DNA from: Candidatus Latescibacterota bacterium
Lineage (GTDB): Bacteria; Krumholzibacteriota; Krumholzibacteriia; WVZY01
Assembly (NCBI GenBank): GCA_011772205.1
Contig: WVZY01000022.1
Location: 248,001 to 312,000, forward strand
Reading direction: 5' to 3'
Length of the DNA: 64,000 nucleotides
This document shows positions 53,682-63,308 of the stretch, piece after piece (the stretch's first letter is position 1; each line of letters opens with the position of its first letter). The notes under the pieces are model-generated. The model was given only the letters and a program-made list of their open reading frames with translations, was not told the DNA's origin and did not search any database. The position numbers were made by a program, and so were the translations under genes.

Positions 53682-54764
53682 TTACCGGCCTGCATACCGG
53701 GAAAACAATCGGCCCCATGGAGTTTTTGAGAACTCTCTGATCCGCTTTTTGCCGACGGTCGGGTACCAAAAAAAATCATGGTAGACATTCGAGGCGAAAG
53801 GCGCCCAAACAACAAGAGGCGATTTCAAGGCAATTTTCTCTAGAAAACGCAGGGGACCTATCCTGAGCATTTGATCGCCCCAAATTACAAAACTTCGCTT
53901 GGTCACGAAGCCAAAATCGACTCCCGCAATATCATCGCCGACGATTTCGATGTTTTCAACCCTTCCTTCGCCGAGCCCCATGTCCGTGGCCATGCTGATA
54001 TAAGGTATCTGCATCGGGTCGAAGCCCATGAGTTTCGCTGCTACCGCATCGATTGCTACCGAATCGGCACTTGCGAGGATCACGTCCTTCACTTTTGGCA
54101 CCATAGTGCGCGGACCCGCTCCATCCCCCGCAACAGTTCCGTCCATTACCGCGAAAACATTGGGATGGAGTTCCTTCTGCATGAGGAGGAGATCGACCAG
54201 CACCTCGTGGATGTATTTGTGCGCGTAGTGCCTCGCCTCTTTGAGTAAACCTCCAAAAGAGTTCTTAACCGCGCCGGTCGTGACGGAATGTCCATGGGTC
54301 TTCACCGTGGGCAGGTGAAGGATGTCGCTGCCCGGATAAATCGATGGAATCTCGATCCCCTCTGGAAAAATGTCATTGAGCTTGAGCAGCTTGGATTTGA
54401 ATTTATAGACGGTCCAGTCGACGTCCGTCAGCGGCTGGAACCTGCAACCGTATTTCTCGAAAACAGGAAACCACAGGTTGTGCCTGGCGCCTTTCACTGG
54501 ATCGGTAACGACCGTCTTGTTCTCGATGGGCAGCACCCTGTCCGGCGTATACGGGCCCTCGAGAAGGGTTTTCAAAACCCCATCCACCTGCCAGGGCTGG
54601 CTGGAACATGCGGGAAAATATTTGGTCCACGACAGGTTCAGCTTCAAGAGGAGCTCGCGCTCGCCGCTCAGATGATCGCGCCATGAGGCGAGTTCCATAA
54701 GCCGCTTATAATCATCCGCCACTCGCTCGGGATGGGTGAACAACACGGATACAACTGATGACAT
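53682..54764 (-). CDS. DUF362-domain protein
   Basis: The 360-residue protein matches DUF362: LLKLNLSW near residue 40, DILHLPTVKTHGHSVTTGAV (about 145-165), VKNSFGGLL, VFAVMDGTVAGDGAGPRTM, and ILASADSVAIDAVAAKLMGF. Some family members carry ferredoxin-like Cys clusters, which I do not see. Its function is unknown in general. It lies upstream of ispE and downstream of the UbiA-like gene, and related DUF362/UbiA pairs recur beside glycan genes. The role here may concern prenyl-lipid glycan, but this is a guess. ATG at 54764. Confidence 0.85.
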   Translation of the reverse strand: MSSVVSVLFTHPERVADDYKRLMELASWRDHLSGERELLLKLNLSWTKYFPACSSQPWQVDGVLKTLLEGPYTPDRVLPIENKTVVTDPVKGARHNLWFPVFEKYGCRFQPLTDVDWTVYKFKSKLLKLNDIFPEGIEIPSIYPGSDILHLPTVKTHGHSVTTGAVKNSFGGLLKEARHYAHKYIHEVLVDLLLMQKELHPNVFAVMDGTVAGDGAGPRTMVPKVKDVILASADSVAIDAVAAKLMGFDPMQIPYISMATDMGLGEGRVENIEIVGDDIAGVDFGFVTKRSFVIWGDQMLRIGPLRFLEKIALKSPLVVWAPFASNVYHDFFWYPTVGKKRIREFSKTPWGRLFSRYAGR

Positions 54765-54834
54765 TGCCTATGCATTCCTTTCCAACATCTGTCGCCATGC
54801 GGCAACGATAATATAAGCGATTAACAGAATTATA

Positions 54835-55725
54835 TTAAATTACATAGAATATTGCAATTACCAGAAGGATCCATGCGAACACATCGATGAGAAGAAACTT
54901 TTCACGGAGCAGGTGATCGGTGGGACTCCCCCCCATTTCCTTGCTGTAAACGAGATAGAGATAACGCATCACGCCGATCAGGACGAGAGGAATGGTATAG
55001 ACGAGATTAGTGGTGCCAAACTTTTCAACCGTGTCCGGCCATATGGTATAAATCGAATAGGAAAGCACTGAACCAGCAGCGGTGATTCCAACCAGCTGGT
55101 CGATGAGGCTGGTGGAGTATTCGGCCAATGCGTGCCTGTGGCGGCTCGCCTCCCCAAGCGAAACCAGCTCGTACCGCCTTTTGCAAAAAGCGAGAAACAA
55201 TGACAGGAAAAGCGTGCAAATGAGAAGCCACGGGGAGAGTTCGATAGATGTGTCCAACCCTTTGAGAGCTTCGACGCCGGCAATGGCCCTCAGAATAAAA
55301 CTCACTGAAATGCTCATGACGTCGAGCAGTACGATTTTCTTCAAAACGAACGAGTAAAACAGGTTAAAAGCAAAGAAGATGCAGCTGATGATCACAAACG
55401 ATTGGCCGACTAATGCTGTCAGTATCAGCCCGATTGCGGAACCAAGGATGGCCGCAAAGGCAGCTTCCTGCACTCTGAGTTTTCCCGCGACGATCGGGCG
55501 TTTTTTCTTGCTCTCATGAAGCTTGTCCTTCTCAATGTCGGTAATATCATTAATGATATAAATCACTCCCGAAAGGAGACAGAAGATCACCGCTGCTTCC
55601 AAGCTCTTGAGGAAGTACTCCGCATTGGTGAGGTTTCGCGAAAAAATCAAGCCCGCAAAGAGAACGAGATTCTTCGTCCATTGATTGGGACGCATCGATA
55701 AAAGAATGTAGTAGAGCTTTTTCAT
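54835..55725 (-). CDS. UbiA-family prenyltransferase (decaprenyl-phosphate phosphoribosyltransferase-like)
   Basis: A 296-residue protein with about nine membrane helices. Motifs MRPNQWTKNLVLFAGLIFSR and NDITDIEKDKLHESKKKRPI (Asp-rich N-D-x2-D-x3-D site, K-x-R-P-I) are those of the DPPR-synthase branch of UbiA. That branch transfers 5-phosphoribose from PRPP to polyprenyl-phosphate. Such enzymes make the lipid precursor for D-arabinose residues in mycobacteria; in other bacteria the use is less clear. No DprE1/DprE2 epimerase genes are seen in this window. ATG 55725 overlaps the stop of the fusion gene by one base (TGATG). Confidence 0.87.
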   Translation of the reverse strand: MKKLYYILLSMRPNQWTKNLVLFAGLIFSRNLTNAEYFLKSLEAAVIFCLLSGVIYIINDITDIEKDKLHESKKKRPIVAGKLRVQEAAFAAILGSAIGLILTALVGQSFVIISCIFFAFNLFYSFVLKKIVLLDVMSISVSFILRAIAGVEALKGLDTSIELSPWLLICTLFLSLFLAFCKRRYELVSLGEASRHRHALAEYSTSLIDQLVGITAAGSVLSYSIYTIWPDTVEKFGTTNLVYTIPLVLIGVMRYLYLVYSKEMGGSPTDHLLREKFLLIDVFAWILLVIAIFYVI

Positions 55726-58562
55726 CACATGTTGTTTGGAAATTCATCGGATGAATTGCGAATCCCCGTCGAAACCTTGCCAAGGAGTTCCATCTCGAAA
55801 GCAGTCATTGCTATCTTGCGGGCTTCGATCTTCGAAGCCAGAGCAAGCCGAGATGCTGCTTCGAGAAGTTTCGTGCTTGCCGGAAAGATCGGACTCGTCA
55901 CCTCTTCGAACCCGTGGATTTCAGAAGGCTTCAACGTCTCGGCCGGGAACAGAGGTCGCTTGCTGTTCTCTCCCAGCTCGGCCGCTTTCGGCTCCGTACC
56001 TTGATGCGCTGCAGCCGACGCAAGAATCCTTCTCACGGTTCCTTCCGAGAATAATCCATCCACTTTCGGAACCAACAAAACGCGCTTGCGGTTGCGAGCC
56101 GCCGTCTTCAATGCCGCTGTTACAGCTTCCCTTTCGATGAATTCGAATGCGCTTCCCTGGCCGCTGGTCCCGGTCGCCGGATCGGCCATGCCTCTCATCA
56201 TCTCCTCAGTCAATATCCTCCTGAAACGAACCACTGCGGACTGAGCACCCGAAATTTCTACGGCGTTCAATACCATCGCTTCGGCCGCCGCGCTAATATA
56301 GGAAACCTCAGATCCAGCTCGGTGCCCTTCCCAAAAAATGAGCGTATTGAACGAAGCAACATTGCATCCCTCGAGATTTCGCACGAGCGCTTCTGTCCCC
56401 CGCACCGCACGCCTCCAGAGATACTCCTCGCTGTTCAACGTGCTCGATCCTATCGGCGAACCAAGGGCAACACACAGAAAGATCACATCCGGTGTGGATA
56501 CATCGATGAGTTGGGGAATATCCGCCGGCCGATCGAGACCGCCAATAAAAATGGAAATGCGTTCCATCAACTCATCCGGAAATCCGGACGCTTCTGCAGG
56601 GGCATCGACTTGAACGGTAACGGAAGCTTCGAGACGCACCAGCTCCCGGATGAGCACCGATGTGATGGGCGCACCACCAGCCGCAACCAGAACGCGTTTC
56701 CCTTTGAAGTAGGTCTCATCGTCGGATGACAGACTCCAAAAAGCTGGTTCGACCGAATCCGATCGTCCCAGGCCTCTGCGAAGCCGCTCGCGCAGCACGG
56801 CTGCCGGCTCCTCCAGCCTCCTCTTCGCATCGTCTCTTTTTTCGAGAGCGACTCCAATTTCGCGTGAAATGTTTTCGATTTCCACCAGCTTACCATCCGG
56901 TAGGGTAGAGATGGCCAGTATGAGTGCATCGATTCGCTGTTCGGTGCAGATCTCTCTGATTCTATCAACCGGCCCTAGAATCGGATAACCGCGCAAAGTG
57001 AGCCCGATTTTGCTCTTATCATCGTCAACGAAACACATAATGTGAGTTGCCGATCCTTCCGTGTTTTTAATTTCCCTCGCAATCTGATCACCGAAGTCGC
57101 CGGCACCGATGATGGCCACGCGCTTGGCGGCTGCACTATGGGCCTCCTTTCCGAATTCATGGAACACCCTAAACGCAAACCTGGCTCCGCCAATCGCAAC
57201 GATCAAGAGAAAATATTCGATGACGAACAGCGAGCGGGGAAACGCGACGAACCGGTAAAGGAGCACAACGCTTGCAATGATGATCGCAGAACCAGTGGAA
57301 ACTGCCTTGATGATCTTTATTAGATCCTCTGTGCTCGTGTACTTCCAGACTCCGCGGTAAAGACCGAACCAGTGGAAACACGCACTCCTCACAACGAGTA
57401 CGATCGGAAATGCTTTGAGCATTGCGATACCTTCCGGGTAGGTGAAGCGGAAGTTCAATCGCAAGAAGTATGCGCCCATATAGGATATCGTAATGAGCAG
57501 GAGGTCAACGGCCACGACGAGCAGGGTTCGCTTTTCCCAAAATAACCTGTCTCCCCTTTCGAGACTTCGGATTTTCAATATCAATGCGCCGAAGATGACA
57601 ACCCAGCAGGCCGTCAGGAATGCAGGAAACCACCCACCAGCTTTGAAATAAATAACAGCGCTTACCCCGAGCATTACGGTAATGGCGTATTCGAGAATCG
57701 TTACCTGCTTGTGGTTCAGCCCTAGAGATAGCAGCCTTTGGTAATAATGGGTGTGATGCGCTTCAAAGATACGCTCGCCTTTCAATCCCCGTTTGACCAG
57801 CGTTAGACCGGCGTCAACAAACAGGGACGAGAGAATGAGCACCGGAATGAAGACCGGCACTTCCGGAGCAAGGCGATTGCCGGTGACTGCGACGTATGCG
57901 AAGAAGAAACCCAGAAACGTGCTCCCTCCATCCCCCATGAACAGACGAGAGGGCGGAAAATTGAATTGCAAAAAACCGAGTGATGCTCCTGAAACGGCCA
58001 AACACACCAGAGCAAGCGGAAAGTGACCGAGAGTGTAGGCGATCAACGACAGGAATGCTCCCGCAATAAAAGCGCTACCGGCTGCCAGACCATCGATCCC
58101 GTCGATAAAGTTATAGAAGTTGACGCACACGAGTATGAATATAAGCGTAAGGGGGATCGACAGCGCTCCCAGTCCGATTTCTCCGGCCATCGGCAAGCGG
58201 ATGTGATCGAGAACGCCACCCGACAGTATCACGAGCAGCGCCGCACCTACCTGAATGCCGAACCGGATGGAAATGGGGAGCCCTTTCCAATCATCCAGAA
58301 CGCCGGTGCCAAACAGCAGCAGCGCGCCGATGGCAAACGGCAAGTAGGCTCGTGTACCCGGCACCGCAGCAAAGAGGATGACATAAACCGCAAAGAACGC
58401 TCCGACGAGGGCGATCCCGCCAAAACGGGGTTTTGGCACCTCGTGGGAACTGCGTTCGTTTGGAATGTCGACAAAACCTTCTCGCGGGCGCATTTGGAGC
58501 AGGCCCAGCGTCCCAACATAAGAAAGTAGGAATGGGAGGAGAAAACTAACCAGCGCGATCAT
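55725..58562 (-). CDS. Fusion of WecA-like phosphoglycosyltransferase with a degenerate PglF-like membrane/SDR module
   Basis: The 945-residue chain starts with a polytopic WecA/MraY-type transferase (residues 1-330): VPKPRFGGIA, LDDWKG (D90-D91), NFYNFIDGIDGLAAG (149-163), LFMGDGGSTFLGF (207-219) and EAHHTHYYQRLL. All sites look intact. This part should transfer a sugar-1-phosphate to undecaprenyl-phosphate. Residues 345-465 add four helices and 480-575 a CoA-binding-like domain (RVAIIGAGDFGDQIA), as in PglF/WbpM. Residues 620-830 match the SDR domain, but the NAD loop reads VLVAAGGAPIT, the STDK segment is replaced by NTLIFWEGH, and the catalytic Lys is lost, so it is a pseudo-dehydratase. 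The gene couples to the UbiA-like gene. Confidence 0.88.
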   Translation of the reverse strand: MIALVSFLLPFLLSYVGTLGLLQMRPREGFVDIPNERSSHEVPKPRFGGIALVGAFFAVYVILFAAVPGTRAYLPFAIGALLLFGTGVLDDWKGLPISIRFGIQVGAALLVILSGGVLDHIRLPMAGEIGLGALSIPLTLIFILVCVNFYNFIDGIDGLAAGSAFIAGAFLSLIAYTLGHFPLALVCLAVSGASLGFLQFNFPPSRLFMGDGGSTFLGFFFAYVAVTGNRLAPEVPVFIPVLILSSLFVDAGLTLVKRGLKGERIFEAHHTHYYQRLLSLGLNHKQVTILEYAITVMLGVSAVIYFKAGGWFPAFLTACWVVIFGALILKIRSLERGDRLFWEKRTLLVVAVDLLLITISYMGAYFLRLNFRFTYPEGIAMLKAFPIVLVVRSACFHWFGLYRGVWKYTSTEDLIKIIKAVSTGSAIIIASVVLLYRFVAFPRSLFVIEYFLLIVAIGGARFAFRVFHEFGKEAHSAAAKRVAIIGAGDFGDQIAREIKNTEGSATHIMCFVDDDKSKIGLTLRGYPILGPVDRIREICTEQRIDALILAISTLPDGKLVEIENISREIGVALEKRDDAKRRLEEPAAVLRERLRRGLGRSDSVEPAFWSLSSDDETYFKGKRVLVAAGGAPITSVLIRELVRLEASVTVQVDAPAEASGFPDELMERISIFIGGLDRPADIPQLIDVSTPDVIFLCVALGSPIGSSTLNSEEYLWRRAVRGTEALVRNLEGCNVASFNTLIFWEGHRAGSEVSYISAAAEAMVLNAVEISGAQSAVVRFRRILTEEMMRGMADPATGTSGQGSAFEFIEREAVTAALKTAARNRKRVLLVPKVDGLFSEGTVRRILASAAAHQGTEPKAAELGENSKRPLFPAETLKPSEIHGFEEVTSPIFPASTKLLEAASRLALASKIEARKIAMTAFEMELLGKVSTGIRNSSDEFPNNM

Positions 58563-58640
58563 AACATCACAAGAGAAAACCGATTTAAGATGGCTATGTC
58601 AATGAATAAGTTCGGTGTTTACCCTAATTCCGCTTCGTAC

Positions 58641-59831
58641 TCATGTTTTGGCCTGGAGCGTGTCATTGATCAGCTGCTCCATCTGCGACACAATCGTGTT
58701 CCAGGACATAGACCTTGCCACTTCCAAGCGCGTCTTGATCCTCTCGCTCCTGCCCGTTTCTTCCAAAGCCTTCCGTATCGCTTCGACCATTTCCTCCGGA
58801 CCGGCGGCAGTGCTTACAACGTTCGAATACGGCTCGACTTCCGGGAGTGGCGTGGCAACAGCCGGCAAGCCTGCGGCAAGATATTCTGCCAGTTTCGAAG
58901 GAAACGTGTACTGGGTAAATCCCGTTAGCAGATAAGGAATCAATCCTACGTCAAAATATCGGAAATAATCCCCAAGCGCTGAATGATCAACAGCACCGGT
59001 GAGATGAACGTTTGGCAGCCGGGTCAATCCTTTCGTATCGGTCCCCGGGGACACTGATCCGAGGAGAACGAACGACCAGTCCGTTTTTATCGAAGCACAC
59101 TGCTTGAGCAGCTCGAAATCCACCCATGGGCCAAGCAAACCAGCAAAGCCGACAATCGGCTGCTGCATGTTTTCCAAGAATTCTATCTTTTCTCCCCTAC
59201 CCCGAAACCGTTCGGGATCTACTCCGTTCGGGAAAAAATACGTTTTTGGATTAAGCTTTTTCTTCTCTTCGAAAAGCCCGCGTGCGTTGGCGTATACGAG
59301 ATCAGAGGAACGGGTGAACATTTCCTCGTACGCCGAGAATCTCGAACGAACGGAGTCGGGAATGAGCGGATGGCCGGAGAACTTGTCGACGCATTGATAG
59401 ACGAGAACTCTGTGAGGAACGCGGGAGATGCTGTCCCATACCACATCGGTCGGGACGCAGGTCCACATAACGATATCTCTAAGATTGTACCGGTCAATAA
59501 TCCGATTCAATGCCCGCGCTAGCAGAGCGCTGTTCATCCGGCCGATTGCATCGGGGAGCCTCGGTGTTGGCACTAAAACGGGTTGCACAATCACGGGATA
59601 TGAGTGACCACCCAGGGGTCTTCTCCCGCTTCCTTCCCGTCTCCCAAACGAACCGGCAATCCGTCGAAGAATTCTGGAAGCATCGCGGAGCCGCAGATCG
59701 CGCCGGCCTCCGAAATTGTCGATATAAAACACCCGATTGTTCTCCGAAAGTTTCCCGACGATATGATGGGTGGAGTATTTGTACTTGCCGTACCAATCGA
59801 TGCCGCCAATATACACGATGTTCTTTTCCAT
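58641..59831 (-). CDS. GT4-type glycosyltransferase
   Basis: A 396-residue GT-B protein. The N-terminal half has IVYIGGIDWYGKYKYSTHHI and IVMWTCVPTDVVW. The C-terminal half has TYFFPNGVDPERFRG, IVGFAGLLGPWVDFELLKQC, IPYLLTGFTQYTFPSKLAEY and LAAGLPAVATPLPEVEPY. These are typical of a family that includes teichuronic or exopolysaccharide transferases. ATG 59831 is preferred over the GTG at 59849, with GGGAG upstream. It follows a GT4 gene by 49 bases and precedes the WecA-like fusion gene. Substrates are unknown. Confidence 0.86.
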   Translation of the reverse strand: MEKNIVYIGGIDWYGKYKYSTHHIVGKLSENNRVFYIDNFGGRRDLRLRDASRILRRIAGSFGRREGSGRRPLGGHSYPVIVQPVLVPTPRLPDAIGRMNSALLARALNRIIDRYNLRDIVMWTCVPTDVVWDSISRVPHRVLVYQCVDKFSGHPLIPDSVRSRFSAYEEMFTRSSDLVYANARGLFEEKKKLNPKTYFFPNGVDPERFRGRGEKIEFLENMQQPIVGFAGLLGPWVDFELLKQCASIKTDWSFVLLGSVSPGTDTKGLTRLPNVHLTGAVDHSALGDYFRYFDVGLIPYLLTGFTQYTFPSKLAEYLAAGLPAVATPLPEVEPYSNVVSTAAGPEEMVEAIRKALEETGRSERIKTRLEVARSMSWNTIVSQMEQLINDTLQAKT

Positions 59832-59880
59832 GTGGAACCGATCTCCCACTGAATCTTCGGCTCACTGCCCAAGATTCCGA

Positions 59881-61215
59881 TCAAGCGATCCGCTTCTCAC
59901 CTTTGAGAATCGATTCGTAACAGCCAGCTACATTCTCGACGCTGTAAGGATGTAGGAAATTTGCGAGATCCGTAGTACCAACTGATCGCCTCTTCTTTAT
60001 GAACTCAACTACTTCGCTAACCTGTTCGGATTTCACGCTTCCGACAGAATGAAACAGGTTCAGGCACGAGGGGTACCTTGAGAAAAACGCCGCTGAAGTG
60101 TCCCGCTCATGACTGGCGAGATTGAGAATTGGCTTGCCTGTCCCGACGTACTCCACCACCTTGCTCGGCAGCTGGTAGGGTGTGGCATTCCCGATATTTA
60201 TGAGAACGTCCGAATCAATCATCGCCCGGATCGCTTCGTGATGACTAACACTGCCGTGCAAAAATATTTTCTCTCCATGCAGACTCCTGTGCTGATCGAG
60301 AATATCTTTGCAGTCGTTGGAAGAACCGAAGAAATGCAACTCGAGTTTACCCGCCAGATCTGTTTTGAGCAGTTCGTCGAATAGCCTCAGCAGAAAATCC
60401 GGATTTCGATTATCCCTGTATAGGCGCCCCATGTAGACCAGCCGGATCACATCGTCCGCTGCAAACGTCCTACCCCTTGCACTCGTATCCTGCAACTCGC
60501 CCATAACAGGAGGAACCACGGACACTTTTTCAGCGTAATCGGGAAACAAATCGGAATACCGTGAGAGCGTTTCGCCCGTCGTCACTGTTACGGCGTCCGC
60601 ATAATGAAAAACCTTTCCATCGAAGGAGCGGTTGAGTCTTGCGTACAGCCTTCGATTGTTCGCGTCCGGTTTCTCCAAAAAACTGAACGGGTCGCCGGTA
60701 TCGGCCAGCCATTTGAGGGATGGGAATCGTCTTTTCACACGCAGCCCGACCAAGTGAGCAGTAAAGGGAAGCGAGACGGTGATTATGGCATCGTGGCGCC
60801 GATGGGAGAGCAGCTGCGTCGCTTTTCTCAGTGCGGGGAAATACCACCGGCATGATGAGTCCGGCCACCATATCTTTTTCCATGTGTGACCGTAGACCCA
60901 TTTGAGGGCGGCGGATAGCCCTGAGGCAGCATGAATTTTGATTCCACCCAGATCCGAAGCCGCTGTCCGGCCTGCCTGCTGCTGATGCGCTGTTGCGATG
61001 TTATCAAGTCGGTCCCTGAACTCCTCCGCCGCTGCGAAACCTACCCGGTGAACGTTGACTGCACCGGCCTCCTCCCTGGCCAGACCGGGCCTCCATGCAG
61101 CAATGACATCGACCACATGATTCTCGGCCGCCCAATACTCCGTGATGACGGACCAGCGAAAAGCGCGAGGCGAAATAGTTGGAGAATAAGCGTGAGAAAT
61201 GACGAGGAGAATCAT
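59881..61215 (-). CDS. GT4-type glycosyltransferase
   Basis: The 444-residue protein opens with ILLVISHAYSPTISPRAFRW, a GT4-like start. Residues about 130-160 contain HDAIITVSLPFTAHLVGL, residues about 165-185 KWLADTGDPFSF, and the C-terminal half has VVPPVMGELQD, LVYMGRLYRDNRNPDFLLRL, and YQLPSKVVEYVGTGKPILNL. It is probably a cytoplasmic sugar transferase for the same glycan. The start ATG 61215 lies 102 bases beyond the stop of the upstream GT4; that gap shows no gene or clear signal. Confidence 0.85.
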   Translation of the reverse strand: MILLVISHAYSPTISPRAFRWSVITEYWAAENHVVDVIAAWRPGLAREEAGAVNVHRVGFAAAEEFRDRLDNIATAHQQQAGRTAASDLGGIKIHAASGLSAALKWVYGHTWKKIWWPDSSCRWYFPALRKATQLLSHRRHDAIITVSLPFTAHLVGLRVKRRFPSLKWLADTGDPFSFLEKPDANNRRLYARLNRSFDGKVFHYADAVTVTTGETLSRYSDLFPDYAEKVSVVPPVMGELQDTSARGRTFAADDVIRLVYMGRLYRDNRNPDFLLRLFDELLKTDLAGKLELHFFGSSNDCKDILDQHRSLHGEKIFLHGSVSHHEAIRAMIDSDVLINIGNATPYQLPSKVVEYVGTGKPILNLASHERDTSAAFFSRYPSCLNLFHSVGSVKSEQVSEVVEFIKKRRSVGTTDLANFLHPYSVENVAGCYESILKGEKRIA

Positions 61216-61317
61216 GAGCTTTGGATATCACAACACCGTACTGGTTTCGAAACCGCATAACGGTTCACAAAGGAACGCGTTCAGCATGAAAATACGCCGA
61301 GAAATTTCTTGCATAGA

Positions 61318-62565
61318 TCAAATTCCAGAGGAAGGATTCTGCCCCAGCAGACCTTTTTGTTCGAGCAGCCGGGATATGATTTCTTTTTGTTTTCTGATAA
61401 CGACATTTTCGCTGTAATACTCACGGGCAAGCGACTTTGCGCGCTCGCCCATTGAGGCTCTCTTTTGGCCATCCATAAGCAGTGAAGCGATCGCACGGGC
61501 CAGGCCGTCCACATCCCCTACTTCCACGAGGAGTCCGGATTCACCATGGCGAACGGCTTCACGGGAGCCTCTGATGTTCGTCGCCACGACTGGCAGCCCC
61601 ATTGCCATTGCCTCCAGAACGGACACGGGCATTCCTTCCCTGTGCGATGGAAGAACGAAAAGATCACTTGCAAAGAGCAGTTCTTCCACGTCAGCCCGAA
61701 AAGATAAAAAGCGAAAATGGTCACCCAGCCCTTTTTGTTCGACCAGGTTCATGATCTCACTCGAAGCATCATCGTAATCGCTCTCGAGAGCACCCCCGAC
61801 GACCAGAGTTAACACCTCGGGCGCTTCCTTCACGACCTGTTCGATTGCTTGAATCAACTCTACATACCCCTTCTCGCGGACGAGCCGGCCAACAATACAA
61901 ACTACCGCCTGGTCTTCTGAAACTCCTAGTTTTTTTCTGATATCATCTCGCATTCCGACGAACCGATCTGGATTGAACCTTTCCAAATCCACGCCGTTTC
62001 CAACATGCGTAATCCTATCCTTCGGAATGATTTTCAGCGCTATTGCAGAACGACGATCTTCACCGCTAACAGTAAAGATATAGTCGGTAACAATACCGCC
62101 CAGCTTTTCGAGGCCGATGAAAACTCGGCGCACGGACGACCTCATCCTGTCGTGAAAATAGAATCCGTGGGCGGTGTAGAGGATGAGGGGAACACCGGCG
62201 AGCTTAGCGGCGAACCTCGCAAGGAGGGATGCGATCGGAGTGTGCGCGTGCACGACATCGAAATCCTCCCTGTCGAGAAGCTTTTTAATGGCCAGAATCG
62301 CTTTGAAGTGGGCAATGAGGTTGTAACTCCGGCTTATCGGAACGGCGTGAAATCGAAATCCCTCCGCTTCGATCTTTTGGACATAAGGGCCGGGAGAACT
62401 GGCGAAATGGACTTCGAAAGCATCCCGGAGTCCCCTCCCGAGAGGCAGGATAAAGTGGTAGATCGTAAAATCAACGGCGCAGATTTGAAGGATCTTGATC
62501 TTTCGAGCTGCGGGATCGATGCTTGCCTTGAATTTGATTTTCTCCTGCGTATCAATCGAAGCCAC
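61318..62565 (-). CDS. GT4-family glycosyltransferase
   Basis: About 415 residues. GT-B features: KILQICAVDFTIYHFILPLG, VVHAHTPIASLLARFAAKLA, LILYTAHGFYFHD, HVGNGVDLERFNPDRFV, VCIVGRLVREKGYVELIQAI, and the donor-binding PSHREGMPVSVLEAMAMGLP with E-x7-E. It is a classical GT4 such as the capsular/EPS enzymes. The start is uncertain: the frame has no ATG and is open to a GTG at 62700 overlapping gmhA. I chose GTG 62565, with a GAG seven bases upstream and homology starting about 20 residues on. It might be longer. Confidence 0.87.
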   Translation of the reverse strand: MASIDTQEKIKFKASIDPAARKIKILQICAVDFTIYHFILPLGRGLRDAFEVHFASSPGPYVQKIEAEGFRFHAVPISRSYNLIAHFKAILAIKKLLDREDFDVVHAHTPIASLLARFAAKLAGVPLILYTAHGFYFHDRMRSSVRRVFIGLEKLGGIVTDYIFTVSGEDRRSAIALKIIPKDRITHVGNGVDLERFNPDRFVGMRDDIRKKLGVSEDQAVVCIVGRLVREKGYVELIQAIEQVVKEAPEVLTLVVGGALESDYDDASSEIMNLVEQKGLGDHFRFLSFRADVEELLFASDLFVLPSHREGMPVSVLEAMAMGLPVVATNIRGSREAVRHGESGLLVEVGDVDGLARAIASLLMDGQKRASMGERAKSLAREYYSENVVIRKQKEIISRLLEQKGLLGQNPSSGI

Positions 62566-62668
62566 GATGCTGCTCGCTTCCAATAGCTGGCCGCCGAGAA
62601 GCCCCACCCAGCGCCACTGGACGTTCCTCGAAGCTTTTGAGCAAGCCCGGGAATTCAATTCCCTTTCC

Positions 62669-63295
62669 CTAGCTCCGTTCTCCCCTCGCCGCAGCCGCAC
62701 TGGTTTGCCGTTCTTGGGACAGGAGCTTCCGCTCGATTAGCTGGCAGATCGTATGCAGCGCAATAAGGTGTGCCTCTTGTATCCTTGGAGTGTCGTTCTC
62801 CGGGAACATCAGCAAGGCTTCGCAGAGCTGGGCTACCTGACCGCCTCCGCGCCCGGTAAAGGCAAACACTCTCATACCTTTCTTTTTTGCCACACGGCAT
62901 GCGCGCAGCACATTTTCCGAATTACCGCTGGTCGAAAGGGCGATCAGGCAATCTCCTTGCTTTCCCAAACCTTCCAATTGCCGGGCGAAGACATCCGAGA
63001 AAGTGTAATCGTTGGATAGGGCTGTCACAATCGCGCTATTTTCCCCCAGGGCGAATGCCGGGAGCGATCGCTTGTCCATCTTGTTATAGCGTCCAACCAG
63101 CTCCGCAGCAAAGTGCGCAGCCTGCGTTGCGCTGCCGCCGTTTCCACAGGCAAATACGCTCCCGCCCTTCTCGAAACAATCCATGAGGGCCTGGGAGATT
63201 TCCACCAGCGTCATCCACGCTCCCTCCTCCAGGAAATCGAGAAGGCGCCTGCAGGCTTGGAGCGACGTTTTGATTTCGCTTTCGATTTCTTTCAC
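62669..63295 (-). CDS. gmhA: Sedoheptulose-7-phosphate isomerase-like SIS protein
   Basis: About 208 residues with a single SIS domain. GSVFACGNGGSATQAAHFAA, FAAELVGRY, IVTALSNDYTFSDVFARQL, ALSTSGNSENVLRACRVAKK and the final QEAHLIALHTICQLIE match GmhA, which makes D-glycero-D-manno-heptose 7-phosphate from sedoheptulose 7-phosphate. A DiaA-like SIS protein is the alternative. Other heptose genes are not in the window. GTG 63295 is preferred to GTG 63307 because AAGGTGG lies eight bases upstream. The gene follows a nucleotidyltransferase by 13 bases. Confidence 0.88.
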   Translation of the reverse strand: MKEIESEIKTSLQACRRLLDFLEEGAWMTLVEISQALMDCFEKGGSVFACGNGGSATQAAHFAAELVGRYNKMDKRSLPAFALGENSAIVTALSNDYTFSDVFARQLEGLGKQGDCLIALSTSGNSENVLRACRVAKKKGMRVFAFTGRGGGQVAQLCEALLMFPENDTPRIQEAHLIALHTICQLIERKLLSQERQTSAAAARGERS

Positions 63296-63308
63296 TTCGC
63301 AATCCACC

